From the NCBI GenBank assembly GCA_021783135.1, contig JAJXUE010000011.1, forward strand, positions 1 through 64,000: a stretch of DNA of 64,000 nt, in the 5' to 3' direction. Position 1 is the first letter of the stretch. Each line of letters begins with the position of its first letter. The translations under genes and the position numbers were made by a program. This DNA is from Bacillota bacterium (GTDB taxonomy: Bacteria > Bacillota > Desulfitobacteriia > Desulfitobacteriales > JAJXUE01). Shown here one piece after another: positions 1-9,751 of the stretch. The notes beneath the pieces are model-generated. The model made no database searches and was not told where the DNA came from. It worked only from the letters and a program-made list of their open reading frames with translations.

Positions 1-3000
1 GCGCCGGTACCGCCTAGGATATAGACTGTCCCTGCGGGGTCTAGGTTTGCCTGCAGGTAAGCTAATACTTTGGCTTGATTTGACTGAGAGCTGCCAACCA
101 GGAGAATTGGTGCTTTAAGCTTATAGGCCAGCACACTTCCGGCTAAAGCATCCGGATAATTGTCTGCCGTGGCCAGGACAACATTCTCAATCTTACCCGG
201 GTATTCCGCTTGGGCGATGTCCAGTGCTGTATCGACTCGGCTCTGGCCCGCCAGTCTGGTGACTCCGGCGGTAATTGGGCTCATTTTGAAGTCCCAGTGC
301 ACGATTTCCTGGCCCACGGAAATGGTCGGGCTCGTGTATTGGTTATACCCGTCCTTGGTGGCGACGATATAGTAATCCGTATCCGGGAAAACCATGAAGC
401 CATAAGCTCCGCTTACATCGCTTGTCTGAGGATCCTGGTTGTTGTTGGGCTTGAAACTGGGGATGCCGGGCAGCGCCACAACGGTATCAGGAGTTGTGCC
501 TGCCGCTTTATTACGCGCAGTAGCGGCATAGTACAGGGTGACGTTCACTCCTGCCAAAGCTTTTCCCGTCGCCGCATCCGTGATGATGCCATAGGGGTCA
601 ATCAAATTTTCGCTTAAGGTGGCAGTACCACTGCTGTCAATTTTAATTTCCAGGGTGCCGATCGTAATCGTTTGCCCATTGCCTAAATCATAGGTGATAT
701 TGTAGTTGTTATCGGTTCCTTTGGCAAGGTCCGCCATTTGGACTGTCCCGCCCGCGGAAATTGTGATAGGCGTTCCCGCTGCTGTTGTAATAGCCACTTT
801 AGAGAGATCACTTAACGGACTTGTGGTTCCGTCCGGCTGTTTGAGCACTGCAAGCTGAGTGGCATTCATGGAAATTATTTCATTGCCGTTGCTGCCGGTC
901 GTTGCGGTAGCTGTAATATTGGCAACATTGCCCCCTGTCGTACTGTCTGTGACACTGCCGGTTACGGTTGTTGAGGCTGAGGTTGGGGACGAGGTTGGGG
1001 CTGAGCTCGACGAACCGCCACCGCCACCGTCGCCACCGTGGGTCGGTGCCGCATTGACGGTAATCGTAAAGTCTTGCGTGTAATCAGTGCTTGCACTCGC
1101 GCCGTCTGCAATAGTCGCCGTTACAATTACGGTACCCGCGACCGTGGTCGAAAGGGTGTTGCCGCTAATACTCGCGCCCGTTGCCCCGGCGTTATAGACG
1201 CTCCATGCAACGGTTTGATTCGAGGCATCGGATGGAGCCACTGTGCCGACAAGCGTCAGGTCCGTACCCGCCGTCGCCGTGGTCGGAACCCCGGTGATGC
1301 CGGTAACAGCTACGAAGGGTGCCGGCTTCCACTGCGCATAAAGCGTGACATTTGGGAGAGTTAAGTTAATGTTATCTCCGGGCGCATAGGCGGTACCGCT
1401 GCCGTCCGGCTTTGCATTCCAGCCGTTAAAGCTGAAACCATTCTTGACTAGGCTGCCTGTATTGCCGAGAACCGTCGCACTTTGCCCATTGACATAATTG
1501 TTTTCATCAGTGGGCGCACTGCCGCTGCTGTTTCCGTTGCCATTATAGATGACTCCGCAGTATTGCTGAAAGATTTTTACGCCATTATCACTATCCGTGA
1601 CATATAGTTTGCCTGTACTGTCCACCGCGATACCGGTCGGGGCGTTAAAGCTCCCGTTGTCAATAATAGTTATAGTACCATCGGGGCTGATTTTTTTGAC
1701 GGCATTGTTTCCGGTATCCGCGACATAGATATTGCCGATATCGTCCACGGCAAGCGCTTCGGGTGCGTTAAATCCAGAGTACACCGCAAGGATATCGCCA
1801 TCAGGACTGACCTTTTTGACTTCATTGTTGGAGGTATCGGCAACATACACATATCCGCTGCTATCCACCGCAATCCCGAGAGCATAGGGAAAAGAAGTGC
1901 TAGAAGAGCTGAATCCCGAGGCGAAGTCGGTAACTGTAGAACCATCCGGACTGATCTTTTTGACTGTGCCGTCGACTAAAGTGTAGACATATCCGCTGCC
2001 GTCCACCGCAACCCCTTTGGGATTGCTCAGCCCCGGTGCGAGGGTACCAACGGTTTTATCCGTAGCAACTTTCTTAATGCCCGAACCGCCGCTGTTCCCT
2101 ACAAAGACATTTCCGCTGCCGTCCACCGCAATTCCATAGGGAATTCCAAAATAGGGAGTGGTAATATCCGCCTGACTGATGAGGGTGTCTACGCCACCGC
2201 CGGCGATCATTTTAGATACGCCGTTCGCAAGACCCCCGTCCTCAACGTAAACATTCCCTCCGGCGTCCACCGCAACCCCTGAACCACCGCCCAGACCGAC
2301 AGCCTGGGTTACTACGGTATTGTCGGTGGGTATGATTTTAGTTATAGTGTTTGCCATGTCGTCCGTAACATAAACATTTCCGCCGCTGTCCAGCGTAATC
2401 CCTAAAAGCTCTCCGAAGTTGGTAGTAGACCAACTCTGGACTTCCGTACCGCTGGGATTGAATTCCTTGACGGCTGCAGGGCTACTGCTATCCGCAACAT
2501 AGACATTCCCGGCGCTGTCCACCGCAACCCCATAAGGTCTGGAAAATGCAGGGCCCCAAGAGGTAACATCATAACCGCCCGAAGCGTTTGGAACCAGTTT
2601 TTTTACACTGCAATTTCCATAGTTATTTCCAATGTCTGCCACGTAGAGATTCCCGCTGCCGTCGACTGCAACCCCCGCAGGCGATGAAAAACCTCCGGCT
2701 ATAATAGTAGTCGTATAACCGCCTGAGGAGTTCGGACTAATTTTCTTGAGGTTGTTAGTCGTAATGTTACTATCGGTAACATAGACATTCCCGGCGCTGT
2801 CTACCGCAATTCCCCAAGGCGCAATCAAGCCTGTTGCAGGCACAACTGTAACCGAGCCGTCCGGACTCATTTTATCGATGCTATTACCATTGCAGATATA
2901 ATAGATATTCCCGGTGCTGTCCATAGCCATATTCCCGACGTTGACCCTCGACGGAATATAAGGCGCTACCGTGCCATCTGGTTTCAGTATCGTCAAAGCA

Positions 3001-4217
3001 CCGCTGCTACCCGCAGAAAAAATGATATTCCCGCCGCTGTCCACCACTATGCCGCAAGGACCAGCAAAACCCGAGCGGTAAAAGGTGCTATCGCTGGTCA
3101 GCGACAGAACCGCACTACTTTCGACAATATCTCCATGGGCGTCCATGATCATGGCGGTGTAGTTTCCGCGGCTGGCTGCGGAAGCGGTTACGGTCAGCGA
3201 GTCGGTCCCACCGTATCCGCTGGTATTCATGGGATGCGTTGCCACGATCACGCCGTCTTTCTTCCACTGGCAGGCATACGAAAATTTCCCCTCTATGGCG
3301 CTGATCTTGAATGTAACCGTCTGCCCCGCCACAGCCTCCTGGGAATTCATGGTGGAAATATTGAGGGGATAATAGAGTGTAATAAAGTTAAGGGGGGTGT
3401 TCGCGCCTGAGGCCACATTAATTCCGCCGAGAGTCTCATCGGCAAATCCGGATTTGCTGAAGGTTACCGTATAACCTGTCCCTTCAGGCACGCCTGTCAG
3501 GGTGAAGCTTCCCATTGAGTCTGTTGTGGTTGAATACACCGCTCCGTCCACCGTCATACTCACGTCTGCACCTTCCACCAGCACGCCATGTGAACTTTCC
3601 ACCATCCCGGTGATGCTGCCCGTACCCACCGGACCTGGTACTCTTGCGGTATACAGGGCGGTTACTGTCAGATCATTGACGATCAAGTCATAGGCCGTAT
3701 CCCAGCCGTTGAAGGCATAACCCGCCCTAAGCGGATTACCCGGCGCCGTCGCCCCGCTTCCTTCATGCACAGTTTGCGTTTTCAGCACAGTCCCGTCCCA
3801 ATCCCTGAAGGTTACGGTATAGGTATTGGCAATATTCGGCATCAGGGTCGCCGCGAAGGAAAAAGCTGTTGCCGAGGTGCCGTACAGGGTGTTGGTCACC
3901 GCACACCTGTACCGGCTCCCGATATCTCCTTTTGTAAAGTCAGTGTAGCTGGAGCTTGTCGCGCCTGCGATATTAATAAATGTCGCAGTGCCAGACAAGG
4001 CTTTCTGCCACTGATAAGAAAGCGTCCCGCCATCCGGCGCTGTGGCCGTAACAGAAAAACCGACCGCGCTTCCTGTGGTCATGCAGGTGCTCTGCGGCTG
4101 TGTGACAATGTTCGGCGTTGCCGCCGTGCCGGCGGCCCATGCCGTAGCTGCGGGTAGCATACTTGACAGTATCAGGATAGCTGATATAATTGCGATTATT
4201 TTGCTTTTTAACCTCAT
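1..4217 (-). CDS. Giant secreted NHL-repeat / CWB2 cell-wall-binding surface protein (C-terminus beyond the window)
   Basis: An open frame of 1405 codons with no stop before the left edge. It starts at ATG 4217, with GGGAGG 9 nt upstream. Approximate residues: signal peptide 1-30 (MRLKSK, hydrophobic core, AWA cleavage site); Ig-like domain 35-125 (SYQWQKA); InlB-type repeat 130-192; carboxypeptidase-regulatory-like fold 192-272; second Ig-like domain 274-369; long array of NHL beta-propeller units 375-875 (recurring GIAVDSAGNVYVTDS); second InlB repeat 885-962; Big-like domain 965-1047; Gly/Ser/Thr linker 1050-1085; another carboxypeptidase-like domain 1205-1295; and a cell-wall-binding repeat 2 from 1315 (NYPDALAGSVLA, APILLV, YILGG). 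CWB2 repeats usually come in threes, so two more probably lie outside. The protein is exported and held non-covalently on wall polymers; its ligand is unknown. Domain names rest on motif recognition. Confidence 0.9.
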   Translation of the reverse strand, partial: MRLKSKIIAIISAILILSSMLPAATAWAAGTAATPNIVTQPQSTCMTTGSAVGFSVTATAPDGGTLSYQWQKALSGTATFINIAGATSSSYTDFTKGDIGSRYRCAVTNTLYGTSATAFSFAATLMPNIANTYTVTFRDWDGTVLKTQTVHEGSGATAPGNPLRAGYAFNGWDTAYDLIVNDLTVTALYTARVPGPVGTGSITGMVESSHGVLVEGADVSMTVDGAVYSTTTDSMGSFTLTGVPEGTGYTVTFSKSGFADETLGGINVASGANTPLNFITLYYPLNISTMNSQEAVAGQTVTFKISAIEGKFSYACQWKKDGVIVATHPMNTSGYGGTDSLTVTASAASRGNYTAMIMDAHGDIVESSAVLSLTSDSTFYRSGFAGPCGIVVDSGGNIIFSAGSSGALTILKPDGTVAPYIPSRVNVGNMAMDSTGNIYYICNGNSIDKMSPDGSVTVVPATGLIAPWGIAVDSAGNVYVTDSNITTNNLKKISPNSSGGYTTTIIAGGFSSPAGVAVDGSGNLYVADIGNNYGNCSVKKLVPNASGGYDVTSWGPAFSRPYGVAVDSAGNVYVADSSSPAAVKEFNPSGTEVQSWSTTNFGELLGITLDSGGNVYVTDDMANTITKIIPTDNTVVTQAVGLGGGSGVAVDAGGNVYVEDGGLANGVSKMIAGGGVDTLISQADITTPYFGIPYGIAVDGSGNVFVGNSGGSGIKKVATDKTVGTLAPGLSNPKGVAVDGSGYVYTLVDGTVKKISPDGSTVTDFASGFSSSSTSFPYALGIAVDSSGYVYVADTSNNEVKKVSPDGDILAVYSGFNAPEALAVDDIGNIYVADTGNNAVKKISPDGTITIIDNGSFNAPTGIAVDSTGKLYVTDSDNGVKIFQQYCGVIYNGNGNSSGSAPTDENNYVNGQSATVLGNTGSLVKNGFSFNGWNAKPDGSGTAYAPGDNINLTLPNVTLYAQWKPAPFVAVTGITGVPTTATAGTDLTLVGTVAPSDASNQTVAWSVYNAGATGASISGNTLSTTVAGTVIVTATIADGASASTDYTQDFTITVNAAPTHGGDGGGGGSSSSAPTSSPTSASTTVTGSVTDSTTGGNVANITATATTGSNGNEIISMNATQLAVLKQPDGTTSPLSDLSKVAITTAAGTPITISAGGTVQMADLAKGTDNNYNITYDLGNGQTITIGTLEIKIDSSGTATLSENLIDPYGIITDAATGKALAGVNVTLYYAATARNKAAGTTPDTVVALPGIPSFKPNNNQDPQTSDVSGAYGFMVFPDTDYYIVATKDGYNQYTSPTISVGQEIVHWDFKMSPITAGVTRLAGQSRVDTALDIAQAEYPGKIENVVLATADNYPDALAGSVLAYKLKAPILLVGSSQSNQAKVLAYLQANLDPAGTVYILGGTG

Positions 4218-4351
4218 TATCTATTACCTCCCGTATATTAATACGTTTTTATATATTCCACCCTCGATAAATGGCCTATTTATACCAATAAATATTAGCA
4301 TGAATAGGCTCATTGTTCATCGTACCTGAGTACTGCGCGATGCCCTCGCAC

Positions 4352-4401
4352 CGCACAAAAAGAGATACGCACCTTTTGTAGCGCGTATCTCTTTTTGTGC
4401 G
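4352..4401 (-). terminator. 19-bp perfect inverted repeat, likely terminator of the LuxR gene
   Basis: Positions 4352-4370 pair perfectly with 4383-4401 around a 12-nt loop. Read on the minus strand it follows the stop of the LuxR-type gene (4418), and the 3' arm contains CTCTTTTTG. It sits between that stop and the start of the CWB2 gene, so an operator role is possible but less likely. Confidence 0.65.
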
Positions 4402-4417
4402 ATTCAAATATCAATGC

Positions 4418-7003
4418 CTAAAGCAGTTCCAATTCTCGCACCACTTTGATGCACTGGATGCGGTTCTTTACGCCCAACTTGGCATATATGTTGCCAGTAT
4501 GCGTCTTGACCGTCCGGAGGCTGATACCAAGCTTTTCGCAGATTTTTTCATTCGTATCGGCATTCGCCATCAGTTCCAGCACTTTTTTCTCCTGCGCCGT
4601 GAACTGTTCCAAGATTTTCTCTGCCATACCCGCCGCAACCTCTGCATGAGCCTCTGCAGTTTGCAGTAGGCTATCGCGGATCTGATTCAGCAGATCTGCC
4701 GCAAAGACCTTTCGCTCTTTTAGAAGATGCTCTTCGGACTGCTTTCCCCTGGATTTGATATAAGCCCGAAGTATCTGAGCCATAGGAGACAATTCATCCA
4801 AGAAGCTTCTGACATACCCTTCTTTTAGACCGTTGTCCAACGATTCATCGAGATACTTTAAAGCCTGGCGCACATAATTATTCTTAAAAGTAAGCAATGC
4901 CAGAAGGTTCAGCACCTCCACTCGACTGTGGAGCCTTTTACCCTCTCCGGTAAACGCAAGAAGCCTTTGCAGAAGAAGCTGCGCGTCCTGCGTCCGGTTA
5001 ATTGTAATCAGGACTCTGGCATAGGTAATCAGTTCAAATTCCCTGACATTGTTAAGCTCTGTGAAAATACCCAGTTTAACTGTGGAAAGCCATTCCTGCA
5101 CCTTCTCCATGTTCCCAATGTCAAGATATAGTCTTACACGGCAGGCGTCAAGCAAAAACAGCCAGTGCGTCCTGCCAATCTTTAGGAGCTGTTTTTCACA
5201 TTCCTCCAGAGCGGCAAAAGCGCCTGATATGTCGCCGACAGCTCGTCTCATTCTTGCTATATCCGCCATAGCCGGAACAAGGGCGCCGGGACAATTCGCC
5301 TCTATGGCTTCCTCCATTGCTTTCAAAAGATAGGGCAGGGATTCTTCCAACCGGTTGTTCTCATACAGATATTCTCCGATCCCCAGCGGCGAATAACCGG
5401 GATTTTTTGAGATAATGCTCCTAAAGCTTTCAGTCATGCTCCTGTATTGCTCGGGATCTTGCCGGAACAAGCCTGCAATAATTCTGGCGGGGCAGCGGTA
5501 AAAATAAATATCCGCAGCATTCAGATCGTAATATTCTGCTATTTTATAGTTTTCGCTGCTATTTATCCCGGCTGCTGAAAAAATAAGCTGTATAAAATCA
5601 TCATTGCCCTCTCTCACAAGCAGATAGGCTTCAACCATCATACACACTCTGTCGCTGTAACCGATCCACTCCGGATTGGGGGAATGTGGATAATCCTTCT
5701 TTAATTTTTTCATCCTTCCAATCCATTGCCTTGACAGGGCATACTGCTCCAGGCTTGCATGATACGCTGCGTAAATCGCAGCAATCTTAAAACTGCAATC
5801 CCGATACTCGTCCGGCAGTCGTTCTACCCATGAGAGCATTCTGCCAAATTCAAAATTGCGAAGCATTGGATCAATTTGATGTTCAATCATATCAAAGGCT
5901 TGTTGATAGTCCTTTCCGCTCAAAAAATGTTCAATAGCCTCCGGCAGCAAGCCCTGCTCCCGGTACCAAAGCCCCGCTCTCGAATACAGCTGGGGGATTT
6001 CCGCTGGGTATGTTTCCTGAAGCAGCTCTAGCAGAACGCTTTTAAAAAGGTGATGATACCGGTACGCTGGCCTTTGCCCATCCACAGCTGTCAGAAAACC
6101 GTTTCCTTCAGCGATTTCCTTTAGCAGCCTATCCCCCTTGTTAGCACCTGCAACAGCGTTACACAAATCCGGCCACATGGTATCCAGAATGGAGGTTTTT
6201 ATGGCGAATAACTGCTTTTCAGGCGGCCAGCCACGAATCACCTCGTCCCTGAGATATAGTCCGATGTCCCGGCTGGAGCGCGATAACGCCGCAAAGGCAT
6301 CATGCCCGCCGCCTTCCTCCATGGAAAGCGTGACCGCGACCAGCGCGGCGGCCCAACCTTCAGTATATTTTTCCACTGCTTCCAGTTCATAGTTTTGAAG
6401 CGTAATCCCACGGGCCTGGTAAAATCGTAATATTTCTTCCTCTTCAAAGCGAAGGTCCTCTTCCTCCAGCCACTGTACCTGCCATTTAATTCGGTGTTTG
6501 GCTAAGCCAACATCAGGCAGCGTCCGGCTGATGAAAATCAGGTGTATTTTTACAGGCAGATAGTCAATCAGATGAGACAATCCGGTTAGGATAGAAGGTG
6601 TTTTTATCAGATGGAGATCATCCAGCACTAGGAAGAAGTCGGACGAAATTTCCGACAGCCGGTCGATGAGGATGTTGATGTGGGTTTCTGCTTTCATCAG
6701 GTCTTGGGAGGATAAAACATATCCCACGTCCTTGGTAATACCGCTTGCAGTATCCTCAAGGGCGGCACAGATGTATTGCCAAAATGTCAAAGGATCATTG
6801 TCCTGGGAGTCCAGCAACAGCCAGGCATAGGGCAGACCGCATTTGCCCAGCCAGTCAAGAACGGCTGTGGTCTTTCCGTAGCCTGCGGGCGCCGTGACCA
6901 GTGTCAGCTTGCATTCCTGCACATGTTGGAGCTTGGTTAGAAGCCTTTCTCTGCTGATGATATTCTTTTGAATGGTAGGTGCATGAAGCTTGGCTTTGAA
7001 CAA
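4418..7003 (-). CDS. MalT-like LuxR-family ATP-dependent transcriptional regulator
   Basis: 861 residues, the usual size of MalT/LAL regulators. The N-terminal STAND-type ATPase has Walker A APAGYGKTT (about 39-46) and Walker B FFLVLDDLH (about 122-131). A long helical TPR-like middle (about 330-780) follows, ending in a LuxR-type helix-turn-helix (about 795-861, with LRTVKTHTGNIYAKLGVKNR). The family binds ATP and an inducer, oligomerises and activates promoters; the inducer cannot be read from sequence. The start is TTG 7003, because GGAGG lies 8 nt upstream and the first residues MFKAKLHAP match family N-termini. It is convergent with nothing: the CWB2 surface gene lies just downstream on the same strand, separated by a strong terminator, so its target may be that gene. 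Confidence 0.9.
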   Translation of the reverse strand: MFKAKLHAPTIQKNIISRERLLTKLQHVQECKLTLVTAPAGYGKTTAVLDWLGKCGLPYAWLLLDSQDNDPLTFWQYICAALEDTASGITKDVGYVLSSQDLMKAETHINILIDRLSEISSDFFLVLDDLHLIKTPSILTGLSHLIDYLPVKIHLIFISRTLPDVGLAKHRIKWQVQWLEEEDLRFEEEEILRFYQARGITLQNYELEAVEKYTEGWAAALVAVTLSMEEGGGHDAFAALSRSSRDIGLYLRDEVIRGWPPEKQLFAIKTSILDTMWPDLCNAVAGANKGDRLLKEIAEGNGFLTAVDGQRPAYRYHHLFKSVLLELLQETYPAEIPQLYSRAGLWYREQGLLPEAIEHFLSGKDYQQAFDMIEHQIDPMLRNFEFGRMLSWVERLPDEYRDCSFKIAAIYAAYHASLEQYALSRQWIGRMKKLKKDYPHSPNPEWIGYSDRVCMMVEAYLLVREGNDDFIQLIFSAAGINSSENYKIAEYYDLNAADIYFYRCPARIIAGLFRQDPEQYRSMTESFRSIISKNPGYSPLGIGEYLYENNRLEESLPYLLKAMEEAIEANCPGALVPAMADIARMRRAVGDISGAFAALEECEKQLLKIGRTHWLFLLDACRVRLYLDIGNMEKVQEWLSTVKLGIFTELNNVREFELITYARVLITINRTQDAQLLLQRLLAFTGEGKRLHSRVEVLNLLALLTFKNNYVRQALKYLDESLDNGLKEGYVRSFLDELSPMAQILRAYIKSRGKQSEEHLLKERKVFAADLLNQIRDSLLQTAEAHAEVAAGMAEKILEQFTAQEKKVLELMANADTNEKICEKLGISLRTVKTHTGNIYAKLGVKNRIQCIKVVRELELL

Positions 7004-7242
7004 TTTACAGCCTCCTTTCCAGCAAAATTGGAATTATTTATCTCATTTGGTAAGCCCCCACTTGTCGGTGGCTTCTTTAACACTCATGTCATCCATCTCA
7101 CATCTCGAATATGTGTCGTTATGCCTAACTATTGTTGGCGAGAGACTAGCGGGTCGAGTACTTGTTCTACCCAAGCATTCAACATTTTTTTCAGATATTC
7201 CTTCTAATCTTGCACTAACAGCGGCTTTAAATCATGTAAATA

Positions 7243-7287
7243 ATCGCCTAATGTGATTAGCATTAAAATCTAATCACATTAGGCGAT
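7243..7287. repeat. 18-bp perfect inverted repeat
   Basis: Positions 7243-7260 pair perfectly with 7270-7287 around a 9-nt loop (core CGCCTAATGTGATTAG). No clear T-tract follows on either strand. It lies just downstream (minus strand) of a decayed CWB2 C-terminus, so it could be that lost gene's terminator. It also sits upstream of the LuxR-type regulator, so an operator is possible. Confidence 0.5.
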
Positions 7288-7353
7288 CATATTTACCTGA
7301 ACCCTTCTAAGCCAATTCTACTTTGTACTTAACTCGCTACCCGAAACTCTTGT

Positions 7354-7446
7354 CTATTGCCCTAGCAACTGTCCAAGCTGCTGTGCGATATTTTTACTGA
7401 CTACAGCCTCTCCCCCGAATAGGGTAGCTCCGGTCATTTTTCCGGC
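7354..7446 (-). pseudogene. Remnant: C-terminal end of a CWB2 cell-wall-binding protein
   Basis: About 30 codons, bounded upstream by an in-frame TAA and ending at TAG 7354. The translation includes GKMTGATLFGGEAVVSK and ends in QLLGQ. This is the typical last strand of a CWB2 repeat (FGG followed by a valine-rich turn). No start or upstream domain remains. It is the second trace of this family in the window. Confidence 0.55.
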
Positions 7447-7490
7447 TTACCCGGGTTCCGCGACCAACCAATTTGCCTAGGGCGAAGTAT

Positions 7491-8741
7491 TTAAAATCGC
7501 TTGGACCAGCAGCATTGCTTCGCTTTGCGACCACTACCGCAGGGGCAGAGATCATTCCGTCCCACACCTCGCCACCTGGCCTGTGACTCGGCAAGTAGTT
7601 CCGCCATAATCGCCTCAGAAGTTAACCCTTGTTTTCTGAACTGCATGGCACGTCTCAACGGCTGTTCAGCGTGAGCAAAAAACTGCCGGAACCCGCCACA
7701 TAAATAATTATGCCCCTGCTCTCCATTCTCTGCTAAAGCAAACCTGTCCTTAGGGCATCCCCCATTACATATCTCAAGCCATGAACAAGAACTGCATTGT
7801 AGGGAAAGTTTGGTCCGCTTTTCATTGCCGAAACGGTGCTGCACCGGCAAGTCGACCAATGCACTCAGAGAGGAAGATTTTATATCGCCGATACGGTGGT
7901 CAGGAGTAACAAAATGATCGCACGAGTACACACTACCGTCATGCTCAACGATGAGTACCTGCCCGCAGGTTGGGGCCATCCAGCATAAGCTAGCACTCCC
8001 CCCAGACCATACCAGTGTCATTTCCGCGAACAGTTGGACATTCAGCCGTCCAAGATCGTGACGGATCCATTCGTCGAAAACTGCGCACAAAAAATCTCCG
8101 TATCCTTCGCCCGTCACCGAGTCCGCTGTCGGCTGTCCGTCCTCCGTGAGCCGTACAATCGGTATGAACTGAATCCACCCTGTATTAAGGTCCTTGAGCG
8201 CTCGGTAAACAGCGAGCGGTTCTTTGGCAGTTTCTGAGGTTACTGTGCACAGCAAATCTGGCTGAATCCCATGAGCTTGCAGGCGGCGGACCGCCGCGAC
8301 CGCACGTTCATAAGAGCCGCTACCGTTATGATCTTTGCGGTTTTTGTCATGCAACCCTCGTGTGCCGTCTATACTCAGCCCCACATCAAATTGGGCGTCA
8401 GCCAAAAACGAACACCACTCGTCATCCAGCAGAATCCCGTTGGTCTGAAGATTGTTCCAGCAGCTCCATCCTTCCGGAAGGTAACGTTTCTGCAGGGTCA
8501 CCGCCAGCCGGTAAAAGTCCAATCCGGCTAAGGTCGGTTCCCCGCCATGCCATGTAAACTGCACGATAGGCCCCGGGCTTGACGCTATATATTGCTGGAT
8601 ATACCTTTCCAGCAGGCTGTCCGACATATGGAATTTATGCTGACTTTGCGAAAAACGTCCGGTCTCTAAATAGTAACAGTAACTGCATTCCAAGTTGCAC
8701 AGCGACCCGACCGGCTTAGCCATTACCACAAATGGCTGCAT
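7491..8741 (-). CDS. anSME-type radical SAM/SPASM maturase with C-terminal SEC-C zinc motif
   Basis: 416 residues. The radical-SAM cluster motif CNLECSYCYY is at about 14-23, after the MAKPVGS N-terminus typical of anaerobic sulfatase-maturating enzymes. A SPASM region follows with CSSCSWLEICNGGCPKDRF (about 315-335), and the protein ends in a SEC-C zinc motif (NDLCPCGSGRKAKQCC). The characterised family oxidises a Cys or Ser of a type I sulfatase to formylglycine using S-adenosylmethionine; related members modify other proteins. No sulfatase is encoded in this window, so the substrate is unknown. The ATG is 1 nt after the preceding hydrolase stop, with AAAGGG inside that gene's end, so the two genes are probably co-translated. 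Confidence 0.85.
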   Translation of the reverse strand: MQPFVVMAKPVGSLCNLECSYCYYLETGRFSQSQHKFHMSDSLLERYIQQYIASSPGPIVQFTWHGGEPTLAGLDFYRLAVTLQKRYLPEGWSCWNNLQTNGILLDDEWCSFLADAQFDVGLSIDGTRGLHDKNRKDHNGSGSYERAVAAVRRLQAHGIQPDLLCTVTSETAKEPLAVYRALKDLNTGWIQFIPIVRLTEDGQPTADSVTGEGYGDFLCAVFDEWIRHDLGRLNVQLFAEMTLVWSGGSASLCWMAPTCGQVLIVEHDGSVYSCDHFVTPDHRIGDIKSSSLSALVDLPVQHRFGNEKRTKLSLQCSSCSWLEICNGGCPKDRFALAENGEQGHNYLCGGFRQFFAHAEQPLRRAMQFRKQGLTSEAIMAELLAESQARWRGVGRNDLCPCGSGRKAKQCCWSKRF

Positions 8742-8742
8742 C

Positions 8743-9522
8743 CTAATCCCTTTGCTCCGTACTTAGATGTTCCCCGAAAAAATCAAAAGCTTTCTCCCAT
8801 GCATCCATCGCCTGTTGCGGCCGATACATTTGGTTATGATAATACATAAACCCGTGTCCTGCACCATCATAACGGTAGAATTTATAATTTTTCCCGTATT
8901 TCTTAAGCTCTGCTTCGTGCAAGTCAACCTGTTCCGGCGTCGGAAACTTATCCTCATTGCCAAACAGCCCCAGCAGAGGGCAGCCTAGCTCAGACGTATA
9001 GTTAATAGGAGCAACAGGCTGGGCCGGAGTCAGTTCTTCTTCGGCAGCGACCACGCGACCACCCCAGCAGTCAACCACTGCATCTAGGCCACTGACCTTG
9101 CATGCCGCGAGGAAAGCATGGCGTCCGCCGGAGCACATACCGATGACGCCTACTTTTCCATTGGAATAAGGCAAAGAATTCAAGTATTTCAAAGCCCCGT
9201 CACAATCACCCATCACGCTATCATCAGCAACTCCACCCGCGGCGCGAGCTTTTGTCGATATCTCATCAGGAGTTCCGTGCCCAAACCGGCAATAAATGTC
9301 GGGGCAGAGAGTCAGATAGCCATGCTGAGAGAACCGGCGGGCGGTCTCGCGGGAGAACTCATCCCAGCCAGGCATATGCGGAATTAAGATTATCCCCGGG
9401 AACGGTCCCTTCCCAAGCGGTCGTGAAAAGTAGGCGTGTATTTGATCACCTTTATCTCCGGGCATGGTGATGGTCTCAGCCAGCATCCCTTCATACTCAT
9501 CAGTTCTTAATTGATTCCACAT
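8743..9522 (-). CDS. Dienelactone-hydrolase-family alpha/beta hydrolase
   Basis: 259 residues, close to the usual 230-260 of the DLH family. The nucleophile elbow GMCSGG carries the Cys typical of DLH, and GAGHGFMYY supplies the catalytic His. The N-terminal part MPGDKGDQIHAYFSRPLG is the usual DLH entry strand. The family hydrolyses lactones and esters in the cytoplasm; the natural substrate here is unknown. It starts at ATG 9522 after AAGGAGAG. It is first in a two-gene minus-strand unit with the radical-SAM maturase. Confidence 0.88.
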   Translation of the reverse strand: MWNQLRTDEYEGMLAETITMPGDKGDQIHAYFSRPLGKGPFPGIILIPHMPGWDEFSRETARRFSQHGYLTLCPDIYCRFGHGTPDEISTKARAAGGVADDSVMGDCDGALKYLNSLPYSNGKVGVIGMCSGGRHAFLAACKVSGLDAVVDCWGGRVVAAEEELTPAQPVAPINYTSELGCPLLGLFGNEDKFPTPEQVDLHEAELKKYGKNYKFYRYDGAGHGFMYYHNQMYRPQQAMDAWEKAFDFFGEHLSTEQRD

Positions 9523-9653
9523 AATGACTCTCCTTCTGAGTTATTTATTCACATTTTTCCATTTAATTATATACTCAATGGACAATTTTGGCTACTCGAT
9601 CCCCACCGCCTCGATTATATATAGGGGTGAAATGCCAGTCAAGTCAATACTCT

Positions 9654-9682
9654 TTGACAAACTAGCTACTAAGCAATATAAT
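9654..9682 (+). promoter_or_regulatory. Consensus sigma-A promoter of the PadR gene
   Basis: TTGACA at 9654-9659, a 17-nt spacer, then TATAAT at 9677-9682: a perfect housekeeping promoter. It lies about 70 nt before the PadR start. An imperfect dyad (ACCATGGATAAT against ATAATTATGGT) lies between the -10 element and the gene, where an autoregulatory operator would be expected. Confidence 0.88.
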
Positions 9683-9751
9683 ACCTATTGTTAATAGTAC
9701 CATGGATAATAGTAGTATAAATAATTATGGTTTTAGTTTGGAGCTGCCAAA

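Noticed and set aside
7288-7353. Possible small gene or RNA between the inverted repeat and the CWB2 remnant
   Set aside because: No ribosome site, no stem beyond the repeat at 7243-7287 and no codon pattern.
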